From positions 62,001 through 126,000 of the forward strand of contig NZ_JQJH01000005.1 in assembly GCF_000745425.1 (NCBI RefSeq): DNA of 64,000 nucleotides, written 5' to 3'. The position numbers and the translations under genes are program-made. How positions within the stretch are numbered: position 1 is the stretch's first letter; each line of letters starts with the position of its first letter. Below, in pieces: positions 1 to 7,577 of this stretch. Under the pieces are notes generated by a model. The model made no database searches. It was not told the DNA's origin and saw only the letters and a list, made by a program, of their open reading frames with translations. This DNA comes from Beijerinckia mobilis. GTDB lineage: Bacteria > Pseudomonadota > Alphaproteobacteria > Rhizobiales > Beijerinckiaceae.

Positions 1-1366
1 TGTCGGGATTGAGGCCGGGCGCGAAATCGCGCCTCTGCCGGCTTGCGCCATGTCTCGCGTCGCCGCTCATGCCCTGGCCGAAATCAGGCGCTGTAAAGGC
101 GCCAAAACGATTTGCGAGACGTGTGACGAATTCGCCGCGATAATAGCGCTGCAGCGTCTGATCAGGGATTTGCCGGGCGAGCGCATCGAGCCGATTTTCA
201 AGCGCCGCGCGCCGTTCCGGCGTCGTGAAACTTTCACCCTCGGTCTCGCGCTGCCACAAGAGATCGACGAGTGGCAGTGCGGCCTCCAGCACCGCGCGGA
301 TCGCCGGAGCGCCGCCGGACCTCGCAAGGTCATCGGGATCCTGGCCTTCCGGCAGCAGCGCGAAACGCAGGCTGTGACCATTGCCCAGCAGAGGCAAGGC
401 GACATCGGCCGCGCGATAGGCTGCTTTGCGGCCCGCCCTGTCGCCGTCGAAACAAAGGATTGGCTCCTCCGCCATCCGCCACAACAGGGCGCATTGCTCT
501 TGCGTCAGTGCGGTGCCAAGCGGCGCAACGGTTTGTGGAAAGCCTGTCGCATGCATGGCGATTACATCGACATAGCCTTCGACGGCGATGATTGTGCCGG
601 AATCATGCGCCGCCTTGCGGGCGCGGTGCAGATTGTAGAGACCGGAGCCTTTGTGGAACAAGGGAGTTTCCGGTGAATTGAGGTATTTCGCCGGAACATC
701 GGATGAAAGCGCCCGGCCGCCGAAGGCGATCACCCGGCCGGACCGGTCGGCGATGGGGAAGATCACGCGATCGCGAAACCGGTCATAGGGGACGGCGATA
801 TCCTCGCCATGCACCAGAAGGCCCGCATCGATCATTGCCTCGCGCGTTGCACCCTTGGCTGCGAGATGATCGCGCAGCGCAAATTTGTCGGACGTCGCAT
901 AGCCGATCCGGAAAGTGGCGATGAGATCGGCGCTAAGCCCGCGCCTCGCGAGATAATCGCGTGCCCCGGCTCCCTCCTGCGATTGAAGCCTATGTTCGAA
1001 ATAGGCCGTGGCCCATTCGAGAATTTCATGCAGCGAGGCGCGCTTGCGCTCCTGCTCTTCGGTTTCGGCGGAGACGCGCGGCAGGGCGAGGCCCGCGTCA
1101 GTGGCGAGACGTTCGACGGCTTCGGGGAAGGAGAGGCCTTCGGTCAGCATCAGAAAATCGAAAATATTGCCGTGCTGGCCGGAAGAGAAGCAATGAAAGA
1201 ACCCCTTCTGGTCGTTGACCGTGAAAGAGGGCGTGCGCTCCTGATTGAAGGGGGAAAGCCCCTTCCATTCGCGCCCGGCCTTTTGCAGCTTGACGCGCCG
1301 CCGCACCACTTCCGAGATCGGTAGCCGGTGTTTGATCTCTTCGAGAAAGGCAGGGGGAAAGCGCAT
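1..1366 (-). CDS. dnaG: DNA primase DnaG (C-terminus beyond window edge)
   Basis: DnaG synthesises the RNA primers that start Okazaki fragments and acts with the DnaB helicase at the fork. Reading leftwards from ATG at 1366 the frame stays open to base 1, giving about 455 residues; the helicase-binding C-terminus lies outside the window. The N-terminal CHC2-type domain is visible at residues 35-67 (TPSFTV, FFHCFSSG). The Toprim core follows, with the EGYVDV acidic motif and CFDGDRAGRKAA. Three of the four usual zinc ligands are replaced: Ser38, Asn41 and Ser62, with only Cys59 kept. The same replacements are remembered from other Hyphomicrobiales primases, so this is probably a lineage trait and not damage. 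Identification is secure; the start is chosen by homology because the ribosome binding site is weak. Confidence 0.96.
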   Translation of the reverse strand, partial: MRFPPAFLEEIKHRLPISEVVRRRVKLQKAGREWKGLSPFNQERTPSFTVNDQKGFFHCFSSGQHGNIFDFLMLTEGLSFPEAVERLATDAGLALPRVSAETEEQERKRASLHEILEWATAYFEHRLQSQEGAGARDYLARRGLSADLIATFRIGYATSDKFALRDHLAAKGATREAMIDAGLLVHGEDIAVPYDRFRDRVIFPIADRSGRVIAFGGRALSSDVPAKYLNSPETPLFHKGSGLYNLHRARKAAHDSGTIIAVEGYVDVIAMHATGFPQTVAPLGTALTQEQCALLWRMAEEPILCFDGDRAGRKAAYRAADVALPLLGNGHSLRFALLPEGQDPDDLARSGGAPAIRAVLEAALPLVDLLWQRETEGESFTTPERRAALENRLDALARQIPDQTLQRYYRGEFVTRLANRFGAFTAPDFGQGMSGDARHGASRQRRDFAPGLNPD

Positions 1367-1527
1367 GACTTTCTATCGAGATTCCGGTAGCGACGGTAAA
1401 GAGTGAAAGAATGATTTAGGGCTTCACCCCCGAGATTCACAGGCTTTATGCCGGTTGAGGCTTCGCTCTTCTCTTTCGTCGAAACGTCCGTGATCTTCCG
1501 TTTGATCCGGCTTTGCCCTGGCTCCGG

Positions 1528-2418
1528 TCAGATCTTGACGGGTACTGCGTCGCGCTGCTTGCCGCCGATGGCGCCGGCGACGCAGGCGATGAAGGCGCCG
1601 ATGGCCATCGAAAAGAATGTGTAGAGAAGGAAGCCCGATGTGGCCTTGCGGGCCGCTTCCGCTGTTTCCTTGACCTTTTCCCTGGCGTCATTCAAGCGCG
1701 CGAGGACATCGTCGACACGGCGTTCCGCCTCGGCCCGTCCAAGACCCGTATTCGCGGTCACGATTTCGACCAGATAGGAGCGATCGTCGTGGCTGATAGC
1801 GCCGAAGGCGCTCATGGCGAGAATACGCCCGGCTTCGACCTTTGCCGTGCCGTCATGCGTTTGCATCGATGGTTGTGCCGGGCGCATCAAAACATCGGAA
1901 AAATAGGTGATGGCCTGTGAAGGGTCGAATTCTTGTGCCACAGGTTGCAGGACACCTTGTGCTGCCGAGCTCGTAAGTTCGGTGGCTGCCCGGCTCACAT
2001 GGCTGATGAGGGAGAGCCCTCCGATAGCAATGATGCTTACGAGGAAGAGAGATGTGAGCGCCCAAGTCACGAAACCGGAAGCGGTATCGCGAAACCCGAT
2101 TTCCCTCGCATCCATTCCGGTTATGCTCGGGCGCAATCTTCCCGCGAGATAGCCGCCGACGAAAGCCGAGACCCACTGAGTGACAATCAGCCAGATAGCG
2201 GTCATGACGGTGAATGTCATCGGCGATGGATTGTCCATCGAGAAAGGTGAAACCGCCATCAAACCAAGCCCGGAGCCGAGTACCGTCAGCATGGTCGCCA
2301 CAGCCGTCGCGACGATTGTGCCGGCAATGACTGCGGCCCAGCTGATACCCGACCGCGTTGACAATTTGAAACTGCGGCGTGGGTCGATATCCGTCGATGG
2401 AAGGACTGTGTAGGGCAT
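1528..2418 (-). CDS. Four-helix conserved membrane protein (PhnA-like family of Rhizobiales)
   Basis: Predicted 296-residue inner-membrane protein of unknown function. Hydrophobic segments lie near residues 25-53, 65-93, 113-137 and 262-286. A soluble, charged, probably coiled stretch precedes the last helix, at about 215-260, rich in Ala, Glu and Arg. The glycine-rich first helices resemble proteins often annotated as PhnA-like in Rhizobiales, but no phosphonate-related residue is visible, so that name should not be taken as function. The frame stays open further upstream, but the extension is Arg/Ser/His-rich and lacks membrane-protein character. MPYTVLPS at 2418 is therefore the preferred start. 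A tiny hydrophobic ORF lies just upstream on the same strand and may be cotranscribed. Confidence 0.75.
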   Translation of the reverse strand: MPYTVLPSTDIDPRRSFKLSTRSGISWAAVIAGTIVATAVATMLTVLGSGLGLMAVSPFSMDNPSPMTFTVMTAIWLIVTQWVSAFVGGYLAGRLRPSITGMDAREIGFRDTASGFVTWALTSLFLVSIIAIGGLSLISHVSRAATELTSSAAQGVLQPVAQEFDPSQAITYFSDVLMRPAQPSMQTHDGTAKVEAGRILAMSAFGAISHDDRSYLVEIVTANTGLGRAEAERRVDDVLARLNDAREKVKETAEAARKATSGFLLYTFFSMAIGAFIACVAGAIGGKQRDAVPVKI

Positions 2419-2438
2419 AGTGTCATTCCGGGTCGATA

Positions 2439-2510
2439 TCAGTGCCAGAAGAACAGAAACGGAATAATGATCGGGATCGGAGCACCGGGAAGCCAGAGAA
2501 GAATGGGCAT
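2439..2510 (-). CDS. Candidate 23-residue hydrophobic microprotein
   Basis: A short frame from ATG at 2510 to TGA at 2439 encodes 23 residues that are almost entirely hydrophobic, with Pro and Trp (begins MPILLWLPGAPIPI, ends FLFFWH). It would form one short membrane segment. It lies 20 bases upstream of the four-helix membrane protein on the same strand, which suggests joint transcription. Similar very short hydrophobic peptides are known in many proteobacteria but I cannot name a family. No strong ribosome binding site precedes the ATG. The same frame is open for 45 codons further upstream, so a longer product is possible. Confidence is limited by size. Confidence 0.4.
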   Translation of the reverse strand: MPILLWLPGAPIPIIIPFLFFWH

Positions 2511-2640
2511 AGGCGGTGTCTTCGCGGGCAGTGCCTTCGCTATTGGAACAATGGCTACGCATACGATGGGTGCCGCGCGACGAAACGCATTGTTCCAGAT
2601 GCGGGAGATGAGGCTGCTTTCGTCGCCGGCATATGCCTGG

Positions 2641-2737
2641 AGCATTCTGCAATGACGTTGAATCGCTTTACGATTCCATTGTTTTGAAATGCCCTGATGT
2701 TTTGAGTAGAGCGTTTCCGGATGGAATCGGAACGTTC
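2641..2737 (+). repeat. Dispersed two-hairpin repeat, copy A
   Basis: Two arms in order: an AGCATT...GAAATGC segment with an internal GAATCG/CGATTC palindrome, then a GAGCGTTTCCGG...CGGAACGTTC hairpin. The order and spacing match the clearest copy at 20549-20650. The arms are partly degenerate. Confidence 0.7.
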
Positions 2738-2967
2738 ATGAGGGCTGATACAAGTCCCGCGCTTATGAAACATGCGACCGTTTAACCAGAAGGAGCGGAA
2801 TTGGTTCCCGCAAGCGTTGCGGCTGCATCGCTTTGGAATGTTACCGCAACGTTCCCTTAAAAAATGAGGGCGTTTTCAATAATTGCAGATCGCGCGGAGA
2901 ATCCGCGCGGCAGAATATGCACAATGAACGTGATGTCATGATGCGGGTGTGATTGTGGCTGTCGAGC

Positions 2968-3765
2968 TCAATCGAAGCGGAAAGCGGAGAGAGCCGTATT
3001 CAGGACGATTTCCGAATAGACTTTCTTCCCCGGCTCCTGAGAGGCTCCGGCGGCGACCATTAACGGCAACAGATGTTCCTCGCGCGGATGGGAGAGGCGG
3101 GCGGCCGGGGCTTCGGCCCAACTCTTGAGCTGTTGCGCGCGTTCGGGGGCTGTCGCCGTGACGGCTTGCGTCAACCATTCATCGAACAGCTGCGAAGGTT
3201 CCGTGAAACGCGGGTCGCCATAGCCCTGCATATTGTGAAAACTCATGCCGGAGCCCAGAATCAGCACGCCTTCATCACGCAGGGGGGCAAGCGCTGCTCC
3301 CGCCGAAAGATGCTGCGCGGGATCGAACCGCCGTTCGATGGAAAGTTCCACTACTGGTATATCGGCTTCGGGAAAGGCGACCTTGAGCGGAATGAAGACG
3401 CCGTGATCGAGATCACGCGTTGCATCCGTCGCGCCGTGGAGTCCGCTGGCGTTGAGAAGCGCAGCCGCTTTTTCGGCAAGCGCCGGATCGCCCGGTGCGG
3501 GATAGGTCAGTTCATAAGTATGCGGCGGAAAGTTGTAATAATCATAAAGAAGGCCTGGCTTCGCCTTGTCCGAGGCGGCAAAGCCCACCGTTTCCCAATG
3601 GCCGGAGACGATGAGAATCGCGCGCGGTTTTTCGGGCAGGCTGTCGGGCAGAGCGCGTAGGAAATCGGCCATTTTGGTCCAGATGCCTCTGGGATCGTCC
3701 ATGAAAAAACAGGGACCTCCGCCGTGCGGAATGAAGAAGCTCGGCTGACGAAGGTATCGGCTCAT
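2968..3765 (-). CDS. ygiD: LigB-type extradiol dioxygenase, 4,5-DOPA dioxygenase-like (YgiD)
   Basis: A 265-residue enzyme of the class III extradiol (LigB/DODA) family, which opens catechol-type aromatic rings using non-haem Fe or Zn. Metal and catalytic motifs are visible in order: IPHGGGP near residue 13, SGHWE near 54, DHGVFIPL near 120 and SHPREEHLLPL near 225. Size and motif order match YgiD-type DOPA dioxygenases, but the real substrate cannot be read from the sequence. The start at 3765 is the first in-frame ATG before the conserved N-terminus. It stands alone, with a hairpin downstream at 2891-2909. It is read towards the membrane-protein gene but separated from it by a repeat. Confidence 0.88.
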   Translation of the reverse strand: MSRYLRQPSFFIPHGGGPCFFMDDPRGIWTKMADFLRALPDSLPEKPRAILIVSGHWETVGFAASDKAKPGLLYDYYNFPPHTYELTYPAPGDPALAEKAAALLNASGLHGATDATRDLDHGVFIPLKVAFPEADIPVVELSIERRFDPAQHLSAGAALAPLRDEGVLILGSGMSFHNMQGYGDPRFTEPSQLFDEWLTQAVTATAPERAQQLKSWAEAPAARLSHPREEHLLPLMVAAGASQEPGKKVYSEIVLNTALSAFRFD

Positions 3766-4258
3766 GGCGGTGGTTCCAGTTTCGTGAAGGGCCGTTCTGC
3801 GATTGCAGCGGAAACAATTCCGCTGTCACTCAAAAGTCATTCGCAGCGCCGATAGTCTATAGGACTCTGGTTGCCTTGACGGGTGGATCTCAGGAATTTG
3901 AAAATGATACGGGTTCAGTGCATGGCGTCATCGCTATATGCTGCCGCATAGAGCCGGGTCTCGACGATTATGCAAGAGCATTTTCCTTTCCGACTATATC
4001 GCTTGGCGATGTGAAAGTATTGAAAATGCTGTATCTTTTGTTGATGGTGCGGTTCGGGAACGGCCGAACACGCACTGAAGGGCATCATGCGACCCCGCGC
4101 ATCCCCTCTTTACCCATTGCCTAGTCCCGAGGAAATCAGCGGTAACCTCTCCGCTTCCGTTGTGGCGCTGAAATGTTTTCCTCTTTATCAGAACATTGTT
4201 TCAATATTCGTCAATTCACAAGCCCGCGAATTATCCGGTCCGAAAGGAGAGTCAGTGC
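3766..4258. other. Divergent intergenic region upstream of ackA
   Basis: About 490 bases between the divergent dioxygenase and ackA genes. It is lower in GC than its flanks and contains one half-copy of the dispersed repeat at 3975-4030. The ackA ribosome binding site AAAGGAGA is at 4243-4250. Promoters for both genes should lie here, but no convincing -35/-10 pair was picked by eye. No gene is supported. Confidence 0.5.
3975..4030 (+). repeat. Dispersed repeat, copy B (first hairpin only)
   Basis: AGAGCATTTTC at the left and GAAAATGCT at the right enclose an ATCGCTTGGCGAT palindrome. This is the GCATTTT half of the element seen complete at 20549-20650. The second, GCGTTTC half is missing here. 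Confidence 0.65.
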
Positions 4259-5482
4259 ATGACCCAAGCGCTTTTTGTCGTCAATGCGGGCAGTTCCAGT
4301 ATCAAATTCAAGATCTACGGCGTCGCGGCCCAGGATCATGAACATGAGGATCTGGATCTGATCATGGGCGGCCAAGTCGACGGGATTGGCAGCGAACCGC
4401 GCCTTAAGGTCAAGGATCAGGCGGGAGCGGTCCTTGTCGATGACAAATTTCCGGTCGAACAATTGTCCACGCTCTCACAGGCGCAAACCGTGATCGCCGA
4501 TTGGGTGACGCCGCGCATCAAGGGATTCGTCATCATCGGCATTGGCCATCGCGTCGTTCATGGCGGATCGGTCTATTCCAAGCCGGTCCTCGTCGATGAC
4601 GAGGTCATGCATACATTGGAGTCCTTCATTCCTCTGGCGCCGCTGCATCAACTCGGCAATCTCGATCCGATCCGTATTCTGCGTGAACGGCGTCCCGATC
4701 TGCCGCAGGTTGCCTGTTTCGATACTGCTTTTCATCACGGTCATCCGGAACTGTCGGATCGCTTCGCCTTGCCGCGTGAGCTATACGAAGAAGGCGTGCG
4801 GCGTTACGGTTTCCATGGCCTCTCTTATGAATATGTGCATGGAAAAATGGAGCAGATTGATCCCGGTGTGGCACAGGGACGGCTCATCATCGCGCATCTT
4901 GGCTCCGGTGCCTCGATCTGCTGCCTGTTCGGCGGCCGCAGTATCGAGACGACGATGGGGTTTACAGCGCTCGATGGCCTACCGATGGGCACGCGTTCAG
5001 GGACGCTCGATCCGGGTGTCGTTCTGCATCTGATCGAGCAGAAGGGCATGAAACCGGAGGAAGTCGGCAATATGCTTTATAAACAGAGCGGTCTGCTCGG
5101 GCTTTCGGGTATCAGCAATGATGTGCGTGAATTGCTGGCGAGCGACCGGCAGGAAGCGAATATGGCGATCGACTTCTTCTGCCAGCGGGTCGCGCAGTCG
5201 ATGGCGAGTCTGGCCGTGACGATCAATGGGCTCGACGGTCTCGTGTTTACCGCCGGTATCGGCGAGAATGCGCCGGAGGTCCGCCGCCGTGTGATCAAAC
5301 ACCTGAACTGGTCTGGCCTGTTCATCGACGATATGGCGAATGAGGCCAGGCTTCCTGGTCCGCAAGGCATGCGGATCGAAGGCGCGCATAGCCGTGTGCC
5401 GATCTATGTCATTCCCACCGACGAAGAGAAGATGATCGGCCTGCATACATTGCGGCTGCTGCGCCTCTTGAAGAAACATTAG
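4259..5482 (+). CDS. ackA: Acetate kinase
   Basis: AckA (407 residues) transfers phosphate between acetyl phosphate and ADP, making acetate and ATP, and can act in reverse on acetate. ASKHA-fold signatures are present in order: NAGSSSIKF at the N-terminus, GHRVVHGG, FDTAFH, RYGFHGLSYEYV, HLGSGAS, the MGTRSGTLDPG loop, and GIGENAPEVR near the end. A longer frame begins at 4196, but ATG 4259 follows AAAGGAGA by 8 bases and matches the family N-terminus. The gene converges on pta, its metabolic partner, across a 42-base gap that holds a perfect hairpin. AckA and Pta are therefore in separate transcripts meeting tail to tail, which is less common than a pta-ackA operon. Confidence 0.97.
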   Translation: MTQALFVVNAGSSSIKFKIYGVAAQDHEHEDLDLIMGGQVDGIGSEPRLKVKDQAGAVLVDDKFPVEQLSTLSQAQTVIADWVTPRIKGFVIIGIGHRVVHGGSVYSKPVLVDDEVMHTLESFIPLAPLHQLGNLDPIRILRERRPDLPQVACFDTAFHHGHPELSDRFALPRELYEEGVRRYGFHGLSYEYVHGKMEQIDPGVAQGRLIIAHLGSGASICCLFGGRSIETTMGFTALDGLPMGTRSGTLDPGVVLHLIEQKGMKPEEVGNMLYKQSGLLGLSGISNDVRELLASDRQEANMAIDFFCQRVAQSMASLAVTINGLDGLVFTAGIGENAPEVRRRVIKHLNWSGLFIDDMANEARLPGPQGMRIEGAHSRVPIYVIPTDEEKMIGLHTLRLLRLLKKH

Positions 5483-5510
5483 GGCGTTTCGGAGAGATCC
5501 GAAACGCCCT
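5481..5510. terminator. Bidirectional terminator made from the repeat hairpin
   Basis: AGGGCGTTTCGGA, a 4-base loop GAGA, then the exact complement TCCGAAACGCCCT: a perfect 13-bp stem lying between the convergent ackA and pta stops. It matches the GCGTTTC half of the dispersed repeat family, so a repeat copy appears to serve as the shared terminator. No long T-tract follows on either strand. Confidence 0.7.
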
Positions 5511-5524
5511 ACTCAACAATCCGG

Positions 5525-6484
5525 CTATTTGGCGAGTTTCTGGCGCCGTGCCATGGCGACGAGTACGGCGACAGCACAGGAAGCGAGGCGCGCACGCACA
5601 TTATCGGCGCGGCTCGTCAGGATGATCGGCACGCGGGCGCCGAGGACGATGCCGGCGGCATCGGCATTGGCGAGAAAGGTCAATTGTTTGGCCAGCATAT
5701 TGCCGGCTTCGAGATCGGGCACCAGCAGGATGTCGGCATCGCCGGCGACCGGCGAGATGATGCCTTTGGTTGCCGCCGCCTCCTTGCTGATGGCATTGTC
5801 GAGCGCCAGCGGGCCATCGAGCACGCCGCCGGTGATCTGACCGCGATCGGCCATCTTGCACAGGGCGGCGGCGTCGATTGTCGTCGGGATTTTCGGATTG
5901 ATCGTCTCGACGGCGGAGAGGATGGCGACTTTCGGCTTTTCCACGCCGAGGATTTGCGCGAGTTCGATCGCGTTCTGACAGATGTCGCGCTTGGTTTCGA
6001 GATCGGGCACGATATTGATTGCGGCGTCGGTCACGAACAGGGCCTTCGGATAGGTCGGCACATCCATGATGAAGACATGGCTGATACGCCGTTCTGTCCT
6101 GAGGCCGGTGTCGCGTTTGACGACCTCACCCATCAATTCGTCCGTATGCAGGCTGCCTTTCATGAGTAGTTCGCAGGAGCCTTCACGCACCAGTTGCACG
6201 GAGCGTGCGGCGGCCGCATGGCTGTGCGGCACGTCGACGATTTCCCATTTGCCGAGATCGATCGAGGCCTTTGCGGCGACTTCATGGATCTTGGCGGTCG
6301 GGCCGACGAGGACCGGCTTGATGAGTCCTTCCTCGGCGGCTTCTATCGCACCTTCAAGGGCCGTCGTCTCGCATGGATGCGCGACAGCCGTACTGATGGG
6401 CTCGATCGCCTTGCAGCTGGCGATCAGCGCCTCGTATTTCTTGTGCGAATTATGGAGGGTTTCCTCGTTGCTGCTTTGTGTCAT
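5525..6484 (-). CDS. pta: Phosphate acetyl/butyryltransferase
   Basis: A 319-residue phosphotransacylase that converts acyl-CoA plus phosphate to acyl phosphate plus CoA, feeding acetate kinase. It is the short form: only the PTA/PTB catalytic domain, without the P-loop N-terminal domain of E. coli Pta and without a MaoC hydratase domain. Family signatures include LMKGSLHTDELM, FVTDAAINIVPDL, AILSAVETINPKIP and GGVLDGPLALDNAIS. The start at 6484 is 3 bases after the fabI stop, so fabI and pta are almost certainly one transcript. The substrate could be acetyl or butyryl; the FabI and DUF3141 neighbours leave longer acyl groups possible. Confidence 0.93.
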   Translation of the reverse strand: MTQSSNEETLHNSHKKYEALIASCKAIEPISTAVAHPCETTALEGAIEAAEEGLIKPVLVGPTAKIHEVAAKASIDLGKWEIVDVPHSHAAAARSVQLVREGSCELLMKGSLHTDELMGEVVKRDTGLRTERRISHVFIMDVPTYPKALFVTDAAINIVPDLETKRDICQNAIELAQILGVEKPKVAILSAVETINPKIPTTIDAAALCKMADRGQITGGVLDGPLALDNAISKEAAATKGIISPVAGDADILLVPDLEAGNMLAKQLTFLANADAAGIVLGARVPIILTSRADNVRARLASCAVAVLVAMARRQKLAK

Positions 6485-6487
6485 CGT

Positions 6488-7273
6488 TTACCCCACGCCA
6501 AGAATATTGAGACCGCCATCGACATACAATGTTTCGCCGGTAATGAGCCGCGCCGCATCGGTTGCGAGCGCAGCCGTTGCGAGGCCGACGTCCTCGATCG
6601 TCACGAGCCGTCCCGCCGGCGCGCGTTCGGTTGCCTCATCGATCAGCTTGTCGAAATGGGCGATGCCCGATGCCGCGCGGGTCTTGACCGGTCCGGGCGA
6701 GACCGCATGAACGCGAATGTTTTTTGGACCGAGTTCGACGGCGAGATAGCGCGTCACCGCTTCCAGCGCCGCCTTGACCGGCCCCATAATATTGTAATTC
6801 TCGATGACCTTGTTGGCGCCGTAATAGGTCATGGTGAAAAGAGTGCCGCCATCCTTCATCAGAGGTTCGGCGAGATGCGCCATACGAATGAACGAATGGC
6901 AGGAAATATCCATGGCCATGAGAAAGCCATCGCGCGAGCAATCGGTGACGCGGCCGTGCAGATCCGCCAGCGGCGCATAGGCCATGGCATGGAGCACGAA
7001 ATCGAGCTTGCCGAATTGTTTCTCCACCGCCTCGAAGACCGCTTCGAGCTGCCCTTCGGTGCTGACATCGAGCGGCAGGAAAAGCGCCGCGTCGAGTTCC
7101 TTCGCCAGCGGTTCGACATAGGGTTTGGCCTTGTCGTTCAGATAAGTGATGGCGAGCTCCGCGCCGAGAAACCGGAACGCCTGGGCGCAGCCATAGGCGA
7201 TCGAATGTTCATTCGCTATGCCCGTCACGAGCCCTTTCTTGCCATCGAGCCGGGTGATTGCGGGATTGAACAT
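6488..7273 (-). CDS. fabI: Enoyl-[acyl-carrier-protein] reductase (NADH), FabI type
   Basis: A 261-residue short-chain dehydrogenase/reductase-fold enzyme that reduces trans-2-enoyl-ACP in the last step of each fatty-acid elongation cycle. The cofactor loop GIANEHSIAYG begins at residue 18. The FabI-specific active site is Y160-x6-K167, preceded by MTYYGANK, and the C-terminal ITGETLYVDGG is present. It is cotranscribed with pta (3-base gap). Genomes of this order usually carry more than one fabI, and this copy sits in an acyl-phosphate module and not in a fab cluster. It may therefore have a specialised role, but the sequence alone cannot show that it differs in substrate. Confidence 0.93.
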   Translation of the reverse strand: MFNPAITRLDGKKGLVTGIANEHSIAYGCAQAFRFLGAELAITYLNDKAKPYVEPLAKELDAALFLPLDVSTEGQLEAVFEAVEKQFGKLDFVLHAMAYAPLADLHGRVTDCSRDGFLMAMDISCHSFIRMAHLAEPLMKDGGTLFTMTYYGANKVIENYNIMGPVKAALEAVTRYLAVELGPKNIRVHAVSPGPVKTRAASGIAHFDKLIDEATERAPAGRLVTIEDVGLATAALATDAARLITGETLYVDGGLNILGVG

Positions 7274-7577
7274 TTTGCCTCCAATCGTGATGGGAACGGT
7301 GTAACCGGGTTTGGAAAGGGTCAGTGGGCAAGATCGCCATGGGCAAGATCGCGACGGGAACGCGGGGAGGTCCCCGCGTTTCGTCAGAGTCCGGAGGCCC
7401 TACAGTGGATCAATGCAATGATCCAGGAGGATCGGGCTGGCCCCGTAAGCAGGGCTGTAGGGACTTGCCGGATGAAGGCCTTCGGCCGCATCGCACTTCG
7501 TCCACACTCGGGGAGGGCGGAACGCAAGGGTCGCGAGGCGGCCGTTGTTATAACATTCTGGAATCTTGCCTCCTGAA
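7274..7577. other. Leader region between the DUF3141 gene and fabI
   Basis: Three hundred bases with unusual structure and no convincing gene. It holds a near-perfect 15-base tandem repeat (TGGGCAAGATCGCCA/GA, 7325-7354) and a perfect 10-bp hairpin AACGCGGGGA-gg-TCCCCGCGTT at 7359-7380. A further 7-bp inverted repeat TGGATCA...TGATCCA lies near 7405-7424. It may be a processed mRNA leader or an attenuator for fabI-pta, which is an inference. Confidence 0.5.

Larger units (their letters stand above)
2419..2967. other. Intergenic region with microORF, repeat copy and hairpin
   Basis: This interval between two leftward genes holds the 23-codon candidate, one copy of the two-hairpin dispersed repeat (2641-2737), and a perfect 8-bp hairpin with a 3-base loop at 2891-2909. 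That hairpin lies just downstream of the dioxygenase gene and could help end its transcript, although no clear T-tract follows it on the minus strand. No further gene is convincing. Confidence 0.6.

Noticed and set aside
6194-7576. A 460-codon rightward frame across fabI and its leader
   Set aside because: It runs antisense to pta and fabI; both of those have complete family motifs.
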